Part shown: piece after piece, positions 37,499 to 45,387 of the stretch | How positions within the stretch are numbered: the stretch's first letter is position 1 | Layout: the number at the start of each line of letters is the position of its first letter | Source: Candidatus Corynebacterium faecigallinarum | Lineage (GTDB): Bacteria > Actinomycetota > Actinomycetes > Mycobacteriales > Mycobacteriaceae | Direction of reading: 5' to 3' | NCBI GenBank assembly: GCA_019120175.1 | Contig: DWVP01000009.1 | Location: 79,236 to 143,235, forward strand | DNA length: 64,000 bases | The notes under the pieces: model-generated | What the model was told of the DNA's origin: nothing | Database searches by the model: none | The model's input: only the letters and a program-made list of their open reading frames with translations | Position numbers and translations under genes: made by a program

Positions 37499-38138
37499 GC
37501 AGGAGATGAGGAAAAGGAGAGCAAAACAGGAGAACAGGAGAGAAGAAACGAGAGACAAGAGAGAGTCCGGCGGGGTTTCCATGGCGGGGACATCGGTCGC
37601 GGGGAGCGGCCGGTGTGACCGACGGCGACCGTGAGGTACGGCCGTCTGAGGTGGGTGCCATGGTCCGTTGAGGGGTGCAGGAATGCCGGACGAGGAAAGG
37701 CGAGGGTCCACTGTTGAGTTATGTGCCAGCGAGGGCAGACGCCCCAGGGTATGGTGGCAGGCCTTCCGGTGAGAGACGCTGAGAGACACCGGGATTGACG
37801 CTGGTCTGCCACGCTAGTTCGAGGAGAGAACCGGGTCGGAACGTCTGCTTCTCACTGGCGTGGCAGCAAGGTAGGCAGGTCACCTGGTCACCTGCAATGG
37901 GGTGGTGGGTGAACCGGGGGTGGTCGATCGGGTACCCTGGGAGGGTATACTGTCGGGATTATGTCCTGGCAGTGCCAGTAAGAATGACGTTTTCACCAGG
38001 CAAAACCAGTATTCGTTCGGACTGCATCAGGTTGGCCTTCGGGGGTGCCCCGGCGCTCTCGGGTCCATATGGCACTGGCCCATTCGACAGTCTCGTAACA
38101 GCCTCGAAACACATGCCCGGGTGGGTAACTCCGTCCGG

Positions 38139-38963
38139 TCAGCTGGTGGGAACCTTGACTGCAGGGACATCGGGCAGAAAGGCGATCGACACCACGGCCG
38201 ACAGCCCGAGGGAGAGCATCGGGGCGGAATCGTCCATCGGCCAGAGCGTGAGCAGGATGCCGATGCCGGCCGGTGGAGCAGGTAGATCGGTAACGTATGG
38301 CGTCCGAACCAGTCGAGACGCAGCCACGGCAGGTAGCGGGCGATCAGGGCCGACGCGATGATCCCGGTCGACATGCCCCACGCCGTCAGCGGGAGCCACG
38401 CCGGGGACGTGATCGCACCGCCGAGGGCGATGAGAATACCGAACGACACCACGAATGCTCCACCGACCAGGACCAGCATGGCCACCGAGGCGCAGTCGGC
38501 GATCGCGGCGATGGTGCGGTGGCCGTACACTCCGAACTGGAAGATGATGAAGTGGGTGAGTGTGCGTTCCCAGGCGAAGTTGTCGATGGTGACCAGGCCG
38601 AACGCCACCGGGAGGGACACCACCGCGCCGATGCCGAACTGCAGCCAAAGGGGCCGTGGATGCATCAGCTTCACGGCCAGGTAGTAGATCGCCAGAGCGT
38701 AGATGAACCATGGGCCGTACTCCGGATCCAGCGGAACAGTCAGCACGGTCAGCGGGGTGTAGGCCTCCTCGTTCCACGGGAAGACCTGGGCCCACAGCGC
38801 CCAGAGTGCGCTCCACAGCCCGAAGAGCCAGAGGAAGGGGCCGAGGCGGTTCTGGACCTGCCAGGACCATGGACGGCCGAGGCGGCGGTGGCGACGTGCA
38901 TCAGCACGACGAGGAGTATGGCGGCTCCCTTGACGGTGTCGATTCAGGCAACGCGTGAGGTCG
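38139..38963 (-). pseudogene. Decayed acyltransferase 3 family gene
   Basis: This is a degraded neighbour copy of the acyltransferase encoded at 39676. The N-terminal piece DTVKGAAILLVVLMHVATAA is followed by a deletion of about 55 residues and a frame change to RPWSWQVQNRLGPFLWLFGLW. The central part is well preserved (GPWFIYALAIYYLAVKLMHP, DWFGRHTLPIYLLH). A second frameshift then moves the end (PAGIGILLTLWPMDDSAPML) to another frame, stopping at 38139. A stop codon also precedes IDTVKG, so the start is lost. Confidence 0.85.
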
Positions 38964-39073
38964 CGGGCATGGGAGGAGTTCGTTGGAGAGTTGAGGACAG
39001 GGATCAGTGAGGGGGTTTTCCAGGTAGCTACTCGGCGCATCGTCGGCAGCATTCCTGTAGCGGCATTCCGCGG

Positions 39074-39679
39074 TCAGCAGTCCCGTTCCTGCATGGCCCG
39101 CGCCCAGCCTGATGTCTGGTAGCCGGCCTGGAAGAGGTGGTTGGTGAAGGACCTGGTGCTGGATGGCTTGTTCACCGCCAGTTCACCGTCCCAACACCGC
39201 TCGAAGTACAGCCGGACCCGTTCCACGTGCTCGCGGCCGGTGCCCAGCACCATGGCGGAGTCCCAGCCGTGGTCGTCGGCCAGTCTGGCGAACTTCTGCG
39301 CCTCACCGCGGGTCGTGGAGGGATCCGGGGCGAAACAGTGCACCTCGACACCCTCCAAGGGCGCGCAGTAGGAATCCCAGAAGGACTGCACGCCGGTCGG
39401 TTCGGAGATCACCAGGTGCGGGATGTCGTTGTCCTGCGCCATTTTCCGGGCGGCGGGGAAATCGGCGGGGGATGCGCCACCGACCTGCATCAGCACGTCC
39501 ACATCGTCGGGCACCGGGTCGAGGCGGGGGAAGTAGATCTTGGTGGCGGCGAACCACGACCACAGTCCGGCGAGCACCAGGATCACCGCCAGGACGCTCC
39601 AGCCGATGCGTCGGGTGCGGCGTCGGACCCGTCGGGCGGGGCCGGTGCGTGCTGTCCGTTGTGCACGACGGGTGCTCAT
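39074..39679 (-). CDS. DUF218 / YdcF-SanA-like protein
   Basis: A 201-aa protein with an Arg-rich N-terminus, one membrane anchor (IGWSVLAVILVLAGLWSWFA), and an extracytoplasmic domain: DVDVLMQVGGASPADFPAAR, then HCFAPDPSTTRGEAQKFARL and MVLGTGREHVERVRLYFERC. This is the DUF218 order (strand with a glycine, an ExxSxxT-like region here DPSTTRGE, then a late VxxxxHxxR-like site). SanA/ElyC-type proteins affect envelope integrity and undecaprenyl-linked sugars. It is the last gene of the acyltransferase-phosphatase operon and overlaps the acyltransferase stop by 4 bases. Confidence 0.78.
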   Translation of the reverse strand: MSTRRAQRTARTGPARRVRRRTRRIGWSVLAVILVLAGLWSWFAATKIYFPRLDPVPDDVDVLMQVGGASPADFPAARKMAQDNDIPHLVISEPTGVQSFWDSYCAPLEGVEVHCFAPDPSTTRGEAQKFARLADDHGWDSAMVLGTGREHVERVRLYFERCWDGELAVNKPSSTRSFTNHLFQAGYQTSGWARAMQERDC

Positions 39680-40836
39680 CGTCGGGTCCCACGATCCGGT
39701 ATAGGACGCTCCGTTGTCGCGGCGCCCGCATGCCCCGCGGTGTCTGCGGCGCTGACCGCTGCACCGTCCGTTGCACCGTCTGCTGCGCTGACCGTGGCGG
39801 TGCGGGTGTTCGCCCCCTCACCGGTCCACGGGGCGGTGAACACCCCGGGGATGGGCCGGAGCAGACGCCATACGGCCAGCGACCCGGCCACGGCCAACAC
39901 GGTGGTCGCCAGCGGCACACCGATCGCCACCAGCGCGGTGGACGGTAGGCCCAGGTCCAGGCTGTAGATCAGCCCGATGATCGGGACGTGAAGCAGGTAG
40001 ATCGGCAGGGTGTTGCGTCCGAACCACCACAACCGCAGCCATCCGGCATAACGGTCCAGCACGGCGGCCACCAGCACACCCATGGTCATGCCCAGGGCGG
40101 TGACCGGGATGCGCAGGAGGTTGTCCAGCCCCAGCCCGGCCAGGAACAACCCACCGGTGGCCGCACCCCAGGCCGCACCGACGATGAGCATCCTGGGCAC
40201 GGTCGCACCGGTGGCGATCCGGGCCAGCAGCTGGCTGCCCAGCGCCCCGATCTGGAAGGCGATGAAGTGGGTCAGCAGCGACTCCCACACCCACGAGTCG
40301 ACGTGCACGACACCGCAGGCCACCGGCAGGGACACAGTCGAACCAATGATGAACTGCAGCCCCATCGGCAGCGGACGCATCAGCTTGACCGCCACGAAGT
40401 AGATTGCCAGGGCGTAGATGTACCACGGACCCAGGGAGGGGTCGACGAACAGCAGCAGGATGTCGGAGATACCACCGTCACCGCGCTGCCAGGGGATGAC
40501 CTCGAAGGTCAGCAGCCACACCACCGTCCACAGCACGAACAGCCACAGGAACGGGCCGATCCGGTTGCGCATCCACCAGCTCCACGGCCGGTCGACCCGC
40601 CGCAGCAGGAAGTAGCCGGACATGGCGAAGAACAAGGGCATGCGTACGGTGATCAGCGCATCGGTGAGCAACGTCAACTGGTCACCGGCCCACTCCTTGG
40701 CTCCGGCGAGCTCCACGGCGTGGTAGAGCACCACCAGCAGGATCGCCAGGCCCTTGACGGTGTCGATCCAGGTCAGTCGCGGGCGCGCAGGAGGTGCCGG
40801 CGTGCTCGTGCTGCTCGGGTTGCTCGGGTTGCTCAT
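39676..40836 (-). CDS. Acyltransferase 3 family exopolysaccharide modification protein
   Basis: A 386-aa protein with about 10 membrane helices. The signature LTWIDTVKGLAILLVVLYHA (catalytic His) is followed by ITVRMPLFFAMSGYFLLRR, GPWYIYALAIYFVAVKLMRP and WFGRNTLPIYLLHVPIIGL. This subtype, related to fucose/inositol acyltransferases such as WcaF- or OafA-like membrane enzymes, transfers acetyl groups to surface glycans. The start MSNPSNPSS was set because it overlaps the phosphatase stop by 4 bases. It is paralogous to the pseudogene downstream, indicating a tandem duplication. Confidence 0.9.
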   Translation of the reverse strand: MSNPSNPSSTSTPAPPARPRLTWIDTVKGLAILLVVLYHAVELAGAKEWAGDQLTLLTDALITVRMPLFFAMSGYFLLRRVDRPWSWWMRNRIGPFLWLFVLWTVVWLLTFEVIPWQRGDGGISDILLLFVDPSLGPWYIYALAIYFVAVKLMRPLPMGLQFIIGSTVSLPVACGVVHVDSWVWESLLTHFIAFQIGALGSQLLARIATGATVPRMLIVGAAWGAATGGLFLAGLGLDNLLRIPVTALGMTMGVLVAAVLDRYAGWLRLWWFGRNTLPIYLLHVPIIGLIYSLDLGLPSTALVAIGVPLATTVLAVAGSLAVWRLLRPIPGVFTAPWTGEGANTRTATVSAADGATDGAAVSAADTAGHAGAATTERPIPDRGTRR

Positions 40837-41384
40837 CGGGACGCGCCGCCCAGCAGGTGGGCCAGTGTCCTGATGTCGGCGGCGATGCCGTCCAACACCT
40901 GCCCGTAGTCGGCCACCGAGGTGTAGCCGACCGGGTCGGGGTGGTCGCCGCTGACCGGCGGGAGCTGGTGGCGTGCCTCGGCCAACGCGGACAGGACGCC
41001 AGAAGTGCCTGCAGCTGAGGTGTTCAGCGCGTCCAGCGCCCCGGTGCGCGACCATGCCGCCACCTGGTGCAGCCGGAAGGTACGGTTCAGCCCGACCGGA
41101 CGGATGCGTAGGCAGGCATCCACGTGCTCCTGCTCCAGCCCGATGACCAGGTCGGCGGTGCCGAGCAGCCGACGGTTCACCCGGCGCGCCACGAAACCGG
41201 AACCGTCGATGTCGCGGGCGGCGAGCCAGTCCAGTGACCGGGAGTCCATGCCGTGGCCGGTGAGCCCGGCGGTCCCGGCACTGGTCACCGTGAGATCAGG
41301 GACAGCCGCAGCGCGCAGCAGGTGTTCGGCGACCGGGGAGCGGCAGATGTTGCCGGTACAGACCATGAGGATGTTGAGCGTCAT
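40833..41384 (-). CDS. Low-molecular-weight protein tyrosine phosphatase
   Basis: A 183-aa LMW-PTP. The P-loop VCTGNICRSP supplies the nucleophile Cys9 and Arg15, and the acid loop DHPDPVGY (about 147-154) supplies the general acid. Such phosphatases dephosphorylate bacterial tyrosine (BY) kinases that control polysaccharide chain length, and a BY-kinase is encoded in the same locus at 46566. The start ATG was chosen because MTLNILMVCTGN is the family N-terminus. The gene overlaps both neighbours by 4 bases, so it is translated as part of a compact operon between two acyltransferase genes. Confidence 0.93.
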   Translation of the reverse strand: MTLNILMVCTGNICRSPVAEHLLRAAAVPDLTVTSAGTAGLTGHGMDSRSLDWLAARDIDGSGFVARRVNRRLLGTADLVIGLEQEHVDACLRIRPVGLNRTFRLHQVAAWSRTGALDALNTSAAGTSGVLSALAEARHQLPPVSGDHPDPVGYTSVADYGQVLDGIAADIRTLAHLLGGASR

Positions 41385-42529
41385 GCCGTCTTCGCCTTCG
41401 TCGGTGTCTTCTTCGTCATGTTCTCCCCGAGGACCAGGCGTCCCACCGCGACTTTGCGCAGCAGCACCACACCGAGAATCGACAACCCCACCCCGGCGAT
41501 GGACAGCACCACGAACTCCACCGGCTGGGACTCCACTCCCAGGGCGCCGAGGATCGCCCGGCTGCTGCCGATGGCGAAGGAGTGCAGCAGGAAGATCCCG
41601 GAGGAGTACCCGCCGATCCACGCCAACGCCCGGCTGGACAGGTTCCAGGACAGGAACACCAGCGGGAACAACACGCCTAAGGCGATGCCCAGCACACTGT
41701 GACGGGAGTCGACCGGCCCGGAGTCACTGAAGGCACCGAAGTTGCTGAAGAATCCGTTGAGTGACAGTTGCACGGCCACGATCACGGCCAGCAGCACCGC
41801 CGTCAACGCCACTTTCACACCGGTGCGTGAGGGGAACAGGGAGAACCGGACCATGCCCACGCCAGCCAGGAAGAACGGTGCCAGGGTCAGTGCCTGGCCG
41901 AGCTGCAGCACCCGGAAGCTCTCGGTGGTGGTGAACAGCACCACCGCCACTGAGGCGAGGAACAGCACGGCGAAGTTCACCCGGCTGGACAGCAGACCCA
42001 GTGAGTCCAGCAGGGCGACGACGGCGAAGATCCAGAACGTCGTCAGCAGGAACCAGTAAGGGCTCAACGAGTAGAGCAGCCAGCTCAGCGGCTCGAATTC
42101 ACGGCTGGTGTTGGTGCTGTCCAGCACGGTCTGGGTGATACCGATGGCCGGGACGAAGACGATGTAGGGCACCAGCAGGCGGCGGGCCTTCTTTGCCATG
42201 AACGTCCCGTAGCCGTGCACGTCGCCCAGCGGACGCCAGGCGTAGACCAGCCCGGAGAGCAGGGTGAACAGCGGCATGCGCAGGTATTCCACCGAGTCGG
42301 TGTAGTAGCGCAGGGCACTGTCATCGGCGACCTGGATGCCCTCGGTGGCGGTATGTCCGATGACGTGGAAGGTTACCAGGAACAGGCAGGCCACGCCGCG
42401 CAGGGTGTCGACGGGGATGTTGCGGCCGTCACCGCTGCCGGTGCGCCGGTCGACGCGGTGGTGGCGTCCGGTGGCCGGACGTTCCGCAGCGCCGGTGGTG
42501 GCACCGGTCGGGGCAGGGCTGGGAGACAA
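41381..42529 (-). CDS. Acyltransferase 3 family membrane protein
   Basis: A 382-aa protein starting at a TTG. After a hydrophilic 35-residue tail come the acyltransferase-3 features NIPVDTLRGVACLFLVTFHV with the catalytic histidine, YLRMPLFTLLSGLVYAWRPL and KKARRLLVPYIVFVPAIG. About ten helices follow, ending in a basic tail. It probably O-acylates the exopolysaccharide. It is the first gene of the operon that continues with the phosphatase, the second acyltransferase and the DUF218 gene. The upstream spacer contains a five-unit tandem repeat shared with the divergent fusion gene. Confidence 0.88.
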   Translation of the reverse strand: MSPSPAPTGATTGAAERPATGRHHRVDRRTGSGDGRNIPVDTLRGVACLFLVTFHVIGHTATEGIQVADDSALRYYTDSVEYLRMPLFTLLSGLVYAWRPLGDVHGYGTFMAKKARRLLVPYIVFVPAIGITQTVLDSTNTSREFEPLSWLLYSLSPYWFLLTTFWIFAVVALLDSLGLLSSRVNFAVLFLASVAVVLFTTTESFRVLQLGQALTLAPFFLAGVGMVRFSLFPSRTGVKVALTAVLLAVIVAVQLSLNGFFSNFGAFSDSGPVDSRHSVLGIALGVLFPLVFLSWNLSSRALAWIGGYSSGIFLLHSFAIGSSRAILGALGVESQPVEFVVLSIAGVGLSILGVVLLRKVAVGRLVLGENMTKKTPTKAKTA

Positions 42530-42575
42530 AAGGGACCGTCCTAGAGGGTGAGGGATGACGGTGGGGTCAGAAAAC

Positions 42576-42621
42576 GGAGAGTACGGGAGAGTACAGAGAG
42601 TTGGGAGAGTACGGAGAGTTG
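42576..42621. repeat. Five tandem 9-10 bp repeats in a divergent promoter region
   Basis: Units are GGAGAGTAC, GGGAGAGTAC, AGAGAGTTG, GGAGAGTAC and GGAGAGTTG. They fill the middle of the 162-base spacer between the acyltransferase operon (minus) and the glycosyltransferase/pyruvyltransferase gene (plus). Near-helical spacing suggests repeated contacts by one regulator, but purine-rich slippage is an alternative. Confidence 0.55.
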
Positions 42622-42691
42622 TGTCCCTTCATCGTAGGACGGGGAGGTCTACCTCGGCAACGCGAAGCGACGGACCTGACAGTGTCTTACA

Positions 42692-45211
42692 ATGTGGTCC
42701 ATGAACAACGACGACAGGTCCCTCACCCTGTCGCCGGACGCAGCGACCCTCTGGGTCCATTGGGGACGCACCGGTGGCGGCCCCCGTTTCCTCGCCGACG
42801 TGGTCGATGGTGACCTCGCCGACGGGACTGCTCCAGCGACGTTCCTCTCCTACAACCCCGACGCCGAGATCTCTCCCCGTTTCGACGCACTTGCGGCATC
42901 CGTCCCGGCGTTCCCGGTGCCGACCTACAACTCCACCGTCGGGGTGATCCTGGGCCTGCCGCGGCTGCTGTGGAATTCCGTGCGGCTGCGACGCTGGATC
43001 CGGGACCACGGTGTGCAGCGGGTGGTCTGCGTGATGGAGAGCGTGTACCAGTCGCTGGCGTTGCCGCTGCTGATCCCGGCTGACGTGGAGTACGTCGCCT
43101 GCATCCACGACGGCTCCGCCCACCCGGGCGAGGGCAATATCGTGCAGGCGGTCGGACGGCGCAATGAGCTGCGCCGTGCCGACCGTGTGGTGACCTTCTC
43201 GCAGGCGGTGACCGATATTCTCGCCGACCAGGTCACGGTGCCGATCAGTACCGGTTCCCATCCGCCGTTCGATCTGCAGGACGCCGCGACCGGGCCGCGT
43301 GAGCTGCCCGGCGGTGCCGGTCCTAGCACCGTTCCGGTCGTCGGGATATTCGGACGCCTGCAGGCGTACAAGGGTATCGACGTGGCACTGGAGGCCATGC
43401 GGATCCTGCGTGGCCGCGGGGCCCCGGAGTGCGAACTGCGGATCATCGGCAGCGGGCCGGAGGAACGCTGGCGCGACACCGAGCTGGGCGTCGAGGCAGT
43501 CTGGGACAACCGGTGGATCCCCGAGGACGAGGTCACCGAGGTGGTCAAGGGCATCGACATTATGCTGTTGCCCTACACCGAGGCCAGCCAGTCCGGCCCG
43601 GTGACGTTGGCACTGGCCCACGCCGTGCCGTGCGTGGCCACCCCGGTCGGGGCGATCCCGGAGCAGGTGGCCGGCTTCGGCGTGGTCACCGAGGACACCT
43701 CCCCACAGGCTGTCGCCGACGGGATCCAGGCACTGCTGGAGGACCCGGAGCGCTTCCGGGGACTGTCCGCCGGGGCGGTGGCCCGGTTCGCCGAACAGCC
43801 CGACTGGTCGGATCTCGCACAACTCGTCCGCACCGGACAGGTCAGCGCCGACGATGCCGCATCGGCTGCCGCTGCGGCCGCCGAGCCGGCCGCCAGTGCC
43901 GCCCGACGTGCGGTCACCCAGGCGAAGTGGGCCGGCCAGCGGGTCTTCGGACTGGTCAACACCCACCTGCCGGTTCCTGCTGTACACAAGACGAGCGGGC
44001 GCACCCGGGTCGTCCTGCCGGCGTCCCACGGTTCTTTCGGGGATGAGGCGATGGGCCTGGTCGCCGCCGACTGCCTGCACCGCCGCGGTGAGACGGTGGA
44101 GCTGGTCGTCCCCGGTGACGCCGAGCCGTGGCGTGGCGAGGTGCCGGCGGGCGTCGAGGTGATCCCGCTCAGTGAGGTCACCACCGGCCCCGGAACCACC
44201 CCGACGGCGGCGACGGTGGCGGCATTGGCCACCGGCCCGCTGATCGTCATCGGTGCCGACACCCTGGCCGGCGACTACGAACTGGCCCTGCTGGCGATGC
44301 GCGTCCGGATGCTCAACTCCGCCGCCGCGGCCGGGCAGCCGGCCGCCCTGGTGAACTTCAGCCTGCCGGAGCGCATCCACCCCGATGCCCGGCGCATCCT
44401 GGGCACCCTCGCCCCCGAGGTGCAGGTCCGAGCTCGGGACCCGCTGTCGGCACAGCGCGCGGGGGAGGTGCTCGGCCGCGAGGTCGGTTGTACCCCGGAT
44501 ATCGCCGCCCTGCTCGCCCCGGCGGGCCCGGCAGAGTCGGCAGGGTCGGCAGGGTCGGCAGGGCCGGAAAACCCCGACGCTGCAGGTTCCGGGGAAGCGT
44601 CCTCCGGTCGCGTCGCTCTGGTGCCCAACGCCCACCTTGCAGGCATGTACGACGTCACTACCGACCAGCTGGTCGAGTTGTGGCGCGACATCGCCATCGC
44701 CCTGGACCGGCCGGTCGAGGTTGTGGTGCACGACATCCGCGAGAGTGTGGGTGACACCGTCCAGGGCGAGCGCATCGCCGCCGCCCTCGACGAGGCAGGG
44801 GTGGACGTCGTGCTGACCGTGCCGCAGACCGCGGCCGCAGCGAAGGCGGCACTGTCCCGGGCGAGCCTCTGTGTCTCGGCTCGGATGCATGCCTGTGTCG
44901 CCACCCTGAGCAGCGGTGTGCCCACCGTGGGCATCGGCTACGTGGGCAAGTTCAGCGGGCAGTTCTCCTGGTACGGCGACCTGGGCACGGTGCTGGAGTA
45001 CCGCGACGGGCTGGACGCCGCGGAGGTCGTGGATGCCGCGCAGCAGTTGGAGGCGACGCAGGACGGTGCGGCCACTGTCTCTGATACCGCTTACGCCGCT
45101 GACGCCTCTGATGTCTCTGACGCTTCCGGTGGTGCTGCCGCCGTGACCGCGAAGATCCGCAATGACTACGCGGAGCTGGGTACCCTTCCCAGGGCGGTCA
45201 GCCGTGCGTGA
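42692..45211 (+). CDS. Glycosyltransferase / polysaccharide pyruvyl transferase fusion
   Basis: An 839-aa two-domain protein. Residues 1-395 form a GT4-type glycosyltransferase: GIFGRLQAYKGIDVALEAM, CELRIIGSGPEERWRDTELG and the EX7E region LLPYTEASQSGPVTLALAHA. A short Ala-rich linker (ASAAAAAAEPAASAARRA) joins a polysaccharide pyruvyl transferase domain from about 430: VVLPASHGSFGDEAMGLVAA, PLIVIGADTLAGDYELALLA and SLCVSARMHACVATLSSGVP (conserved SxRxH). It would both add a sugar and place a pyruvate ketal on the repeat unit. A Gly/Ala/Ser repeat insert occurs near residue 615. An internal ATG at codon 4 is an alternative start. Confidence 0.88.
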   Translation: MWSMNNDDRSLTLSPDAATLWVHWGRTGGGPRFLADVVDGDLADGTAPATFLSYNPDAEISPRFDALAASVPAFPVPTYNSTVGVILGLPRLLWNSVRLRRWIRDHGVQRVVCVMESVYQSLALPLLIPADVEYVACIHDGSAHPGEGNIVQAVGRRNELRRADRVVTFSQAVTDILADQVTVPISTGSHPPFDLQDAATGPRELPGGAGPSTVPVVGIFGRLQAYKGIDVALEAMRILRGRGAPECELRIIGSGPEERWRDTELGVEAVWDNRWIPEDEVTEVVKGIDIMLLPYTEASQSGPVTLALAHAVPCVATPVGAIPEQVAGFGVVTEDTSPQAVADGIQALLEDPERFRGLSAGAVARFAEQPDWSDLAQLVRTGQVSADDAASAAAAAAEPAASAARRAVTQAKWAGQRVFGLVNTHLPVPAVHKTSGRTRVVLPASHGSFGDEAMGLVAADCLHRRGETVELVVPGDAEPWRGEVPAGVEVIPLSEVTTGPGTTPTAATVAALATGPLIVIGADTLAGDYELALLAMRVRMLNSAAAAGQPAALVNFSLPERIHPDARRILGTLAPEVQVRARDPLSAQRAGEVLGREVGCTPDIAALLAPAGPAESAGSAGSAGPENPDAAGSGEASSGRVALVPNAHLAGMYDVTTDQLVELWRDIAIALDRPVEVVVHDIRESVGDTVQGERIAAALDEAGVDVVLTVPQTAAAAKAALSRASLCVSARMHACVATLSSGVPTVGIGYVGKFSGQFSWYGDLGTVLEYRDGLDAAEVVDAAQQLEATQDGAATVSDTAYAADASDVSDASGGAAAVTAKIRNDYAELGTLPRAVSRA

Positions 45212-45220
45212 CAGTCATCG

Positions 45221-45304
45221 ATCACACCTTCGCCGTTGACGGCCGGAGTAGGAAAAGTCTCTGACCTGCAGGTCTCACGCTGTGGATATCGCCGGAGGTG
45301 TGAT
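45221..45304. repeat. 84-bp palindromic dispersed repeat, copy 1
   Basis: The element starts ATCACACCT and ends AGGTGTGAT, with GACCTGCAGGTC near the centre. It aligns without gaps to 57230-57313, with 70 of 84 bases identical. It lies between two convergent genes, a few bases after the fusion gene's stop. The central and terminal symmetry suggest a REP/MITE-like element or a bidirectional transcription terminator family. Confidence 0.8.
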
Positions 45305-45343
45305 GGTTGAGCTGAGGCGGGGAGGTTGACCGGATTGCCGGGT

Positions 45344-45376
45344 CAGATCAGGCCCAGATCAGGCCCAGACCAGGCC
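45344..45376. repeat. Three tandem 11-bp repeats
   Basis: CAGATCAGGCC occurs twice, followed by CAGACCAGGCC, in direct tandem. The array sits 11 bases downstream of the flippase stop codon in the convergent spacer. No function is evident. Confidence 0.6.
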
Positions 45377-45387
45377 CAGGTCCGGTG

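Larger units (their letters stand above)
37237..38138. other. Long non-coding region rich in inverted repeats
   Basis: About 900 bases with no credible gene on either strand. It holds three related 18-bp motifs at 37278-37368, a long near-perfect hairpin element at 37389-37498 and a CTGGCA-G-TGCCAG palindrome at 37966-37978. A TATACT box occurs at 37946-37951, but no good -35 box or downstream plus-strand gene is visible. The region between the VanW gene and a decayed acyltransferase looks like a scar of past insertion or deletion. Confidence 0.5.

Noticed and set aside
37920-37955. Promoter with TATACT box driving a hidden plus-strand gene
   Set aside because: There is no -35 box at the right distance and no open frame with coding character downstream on that strand.
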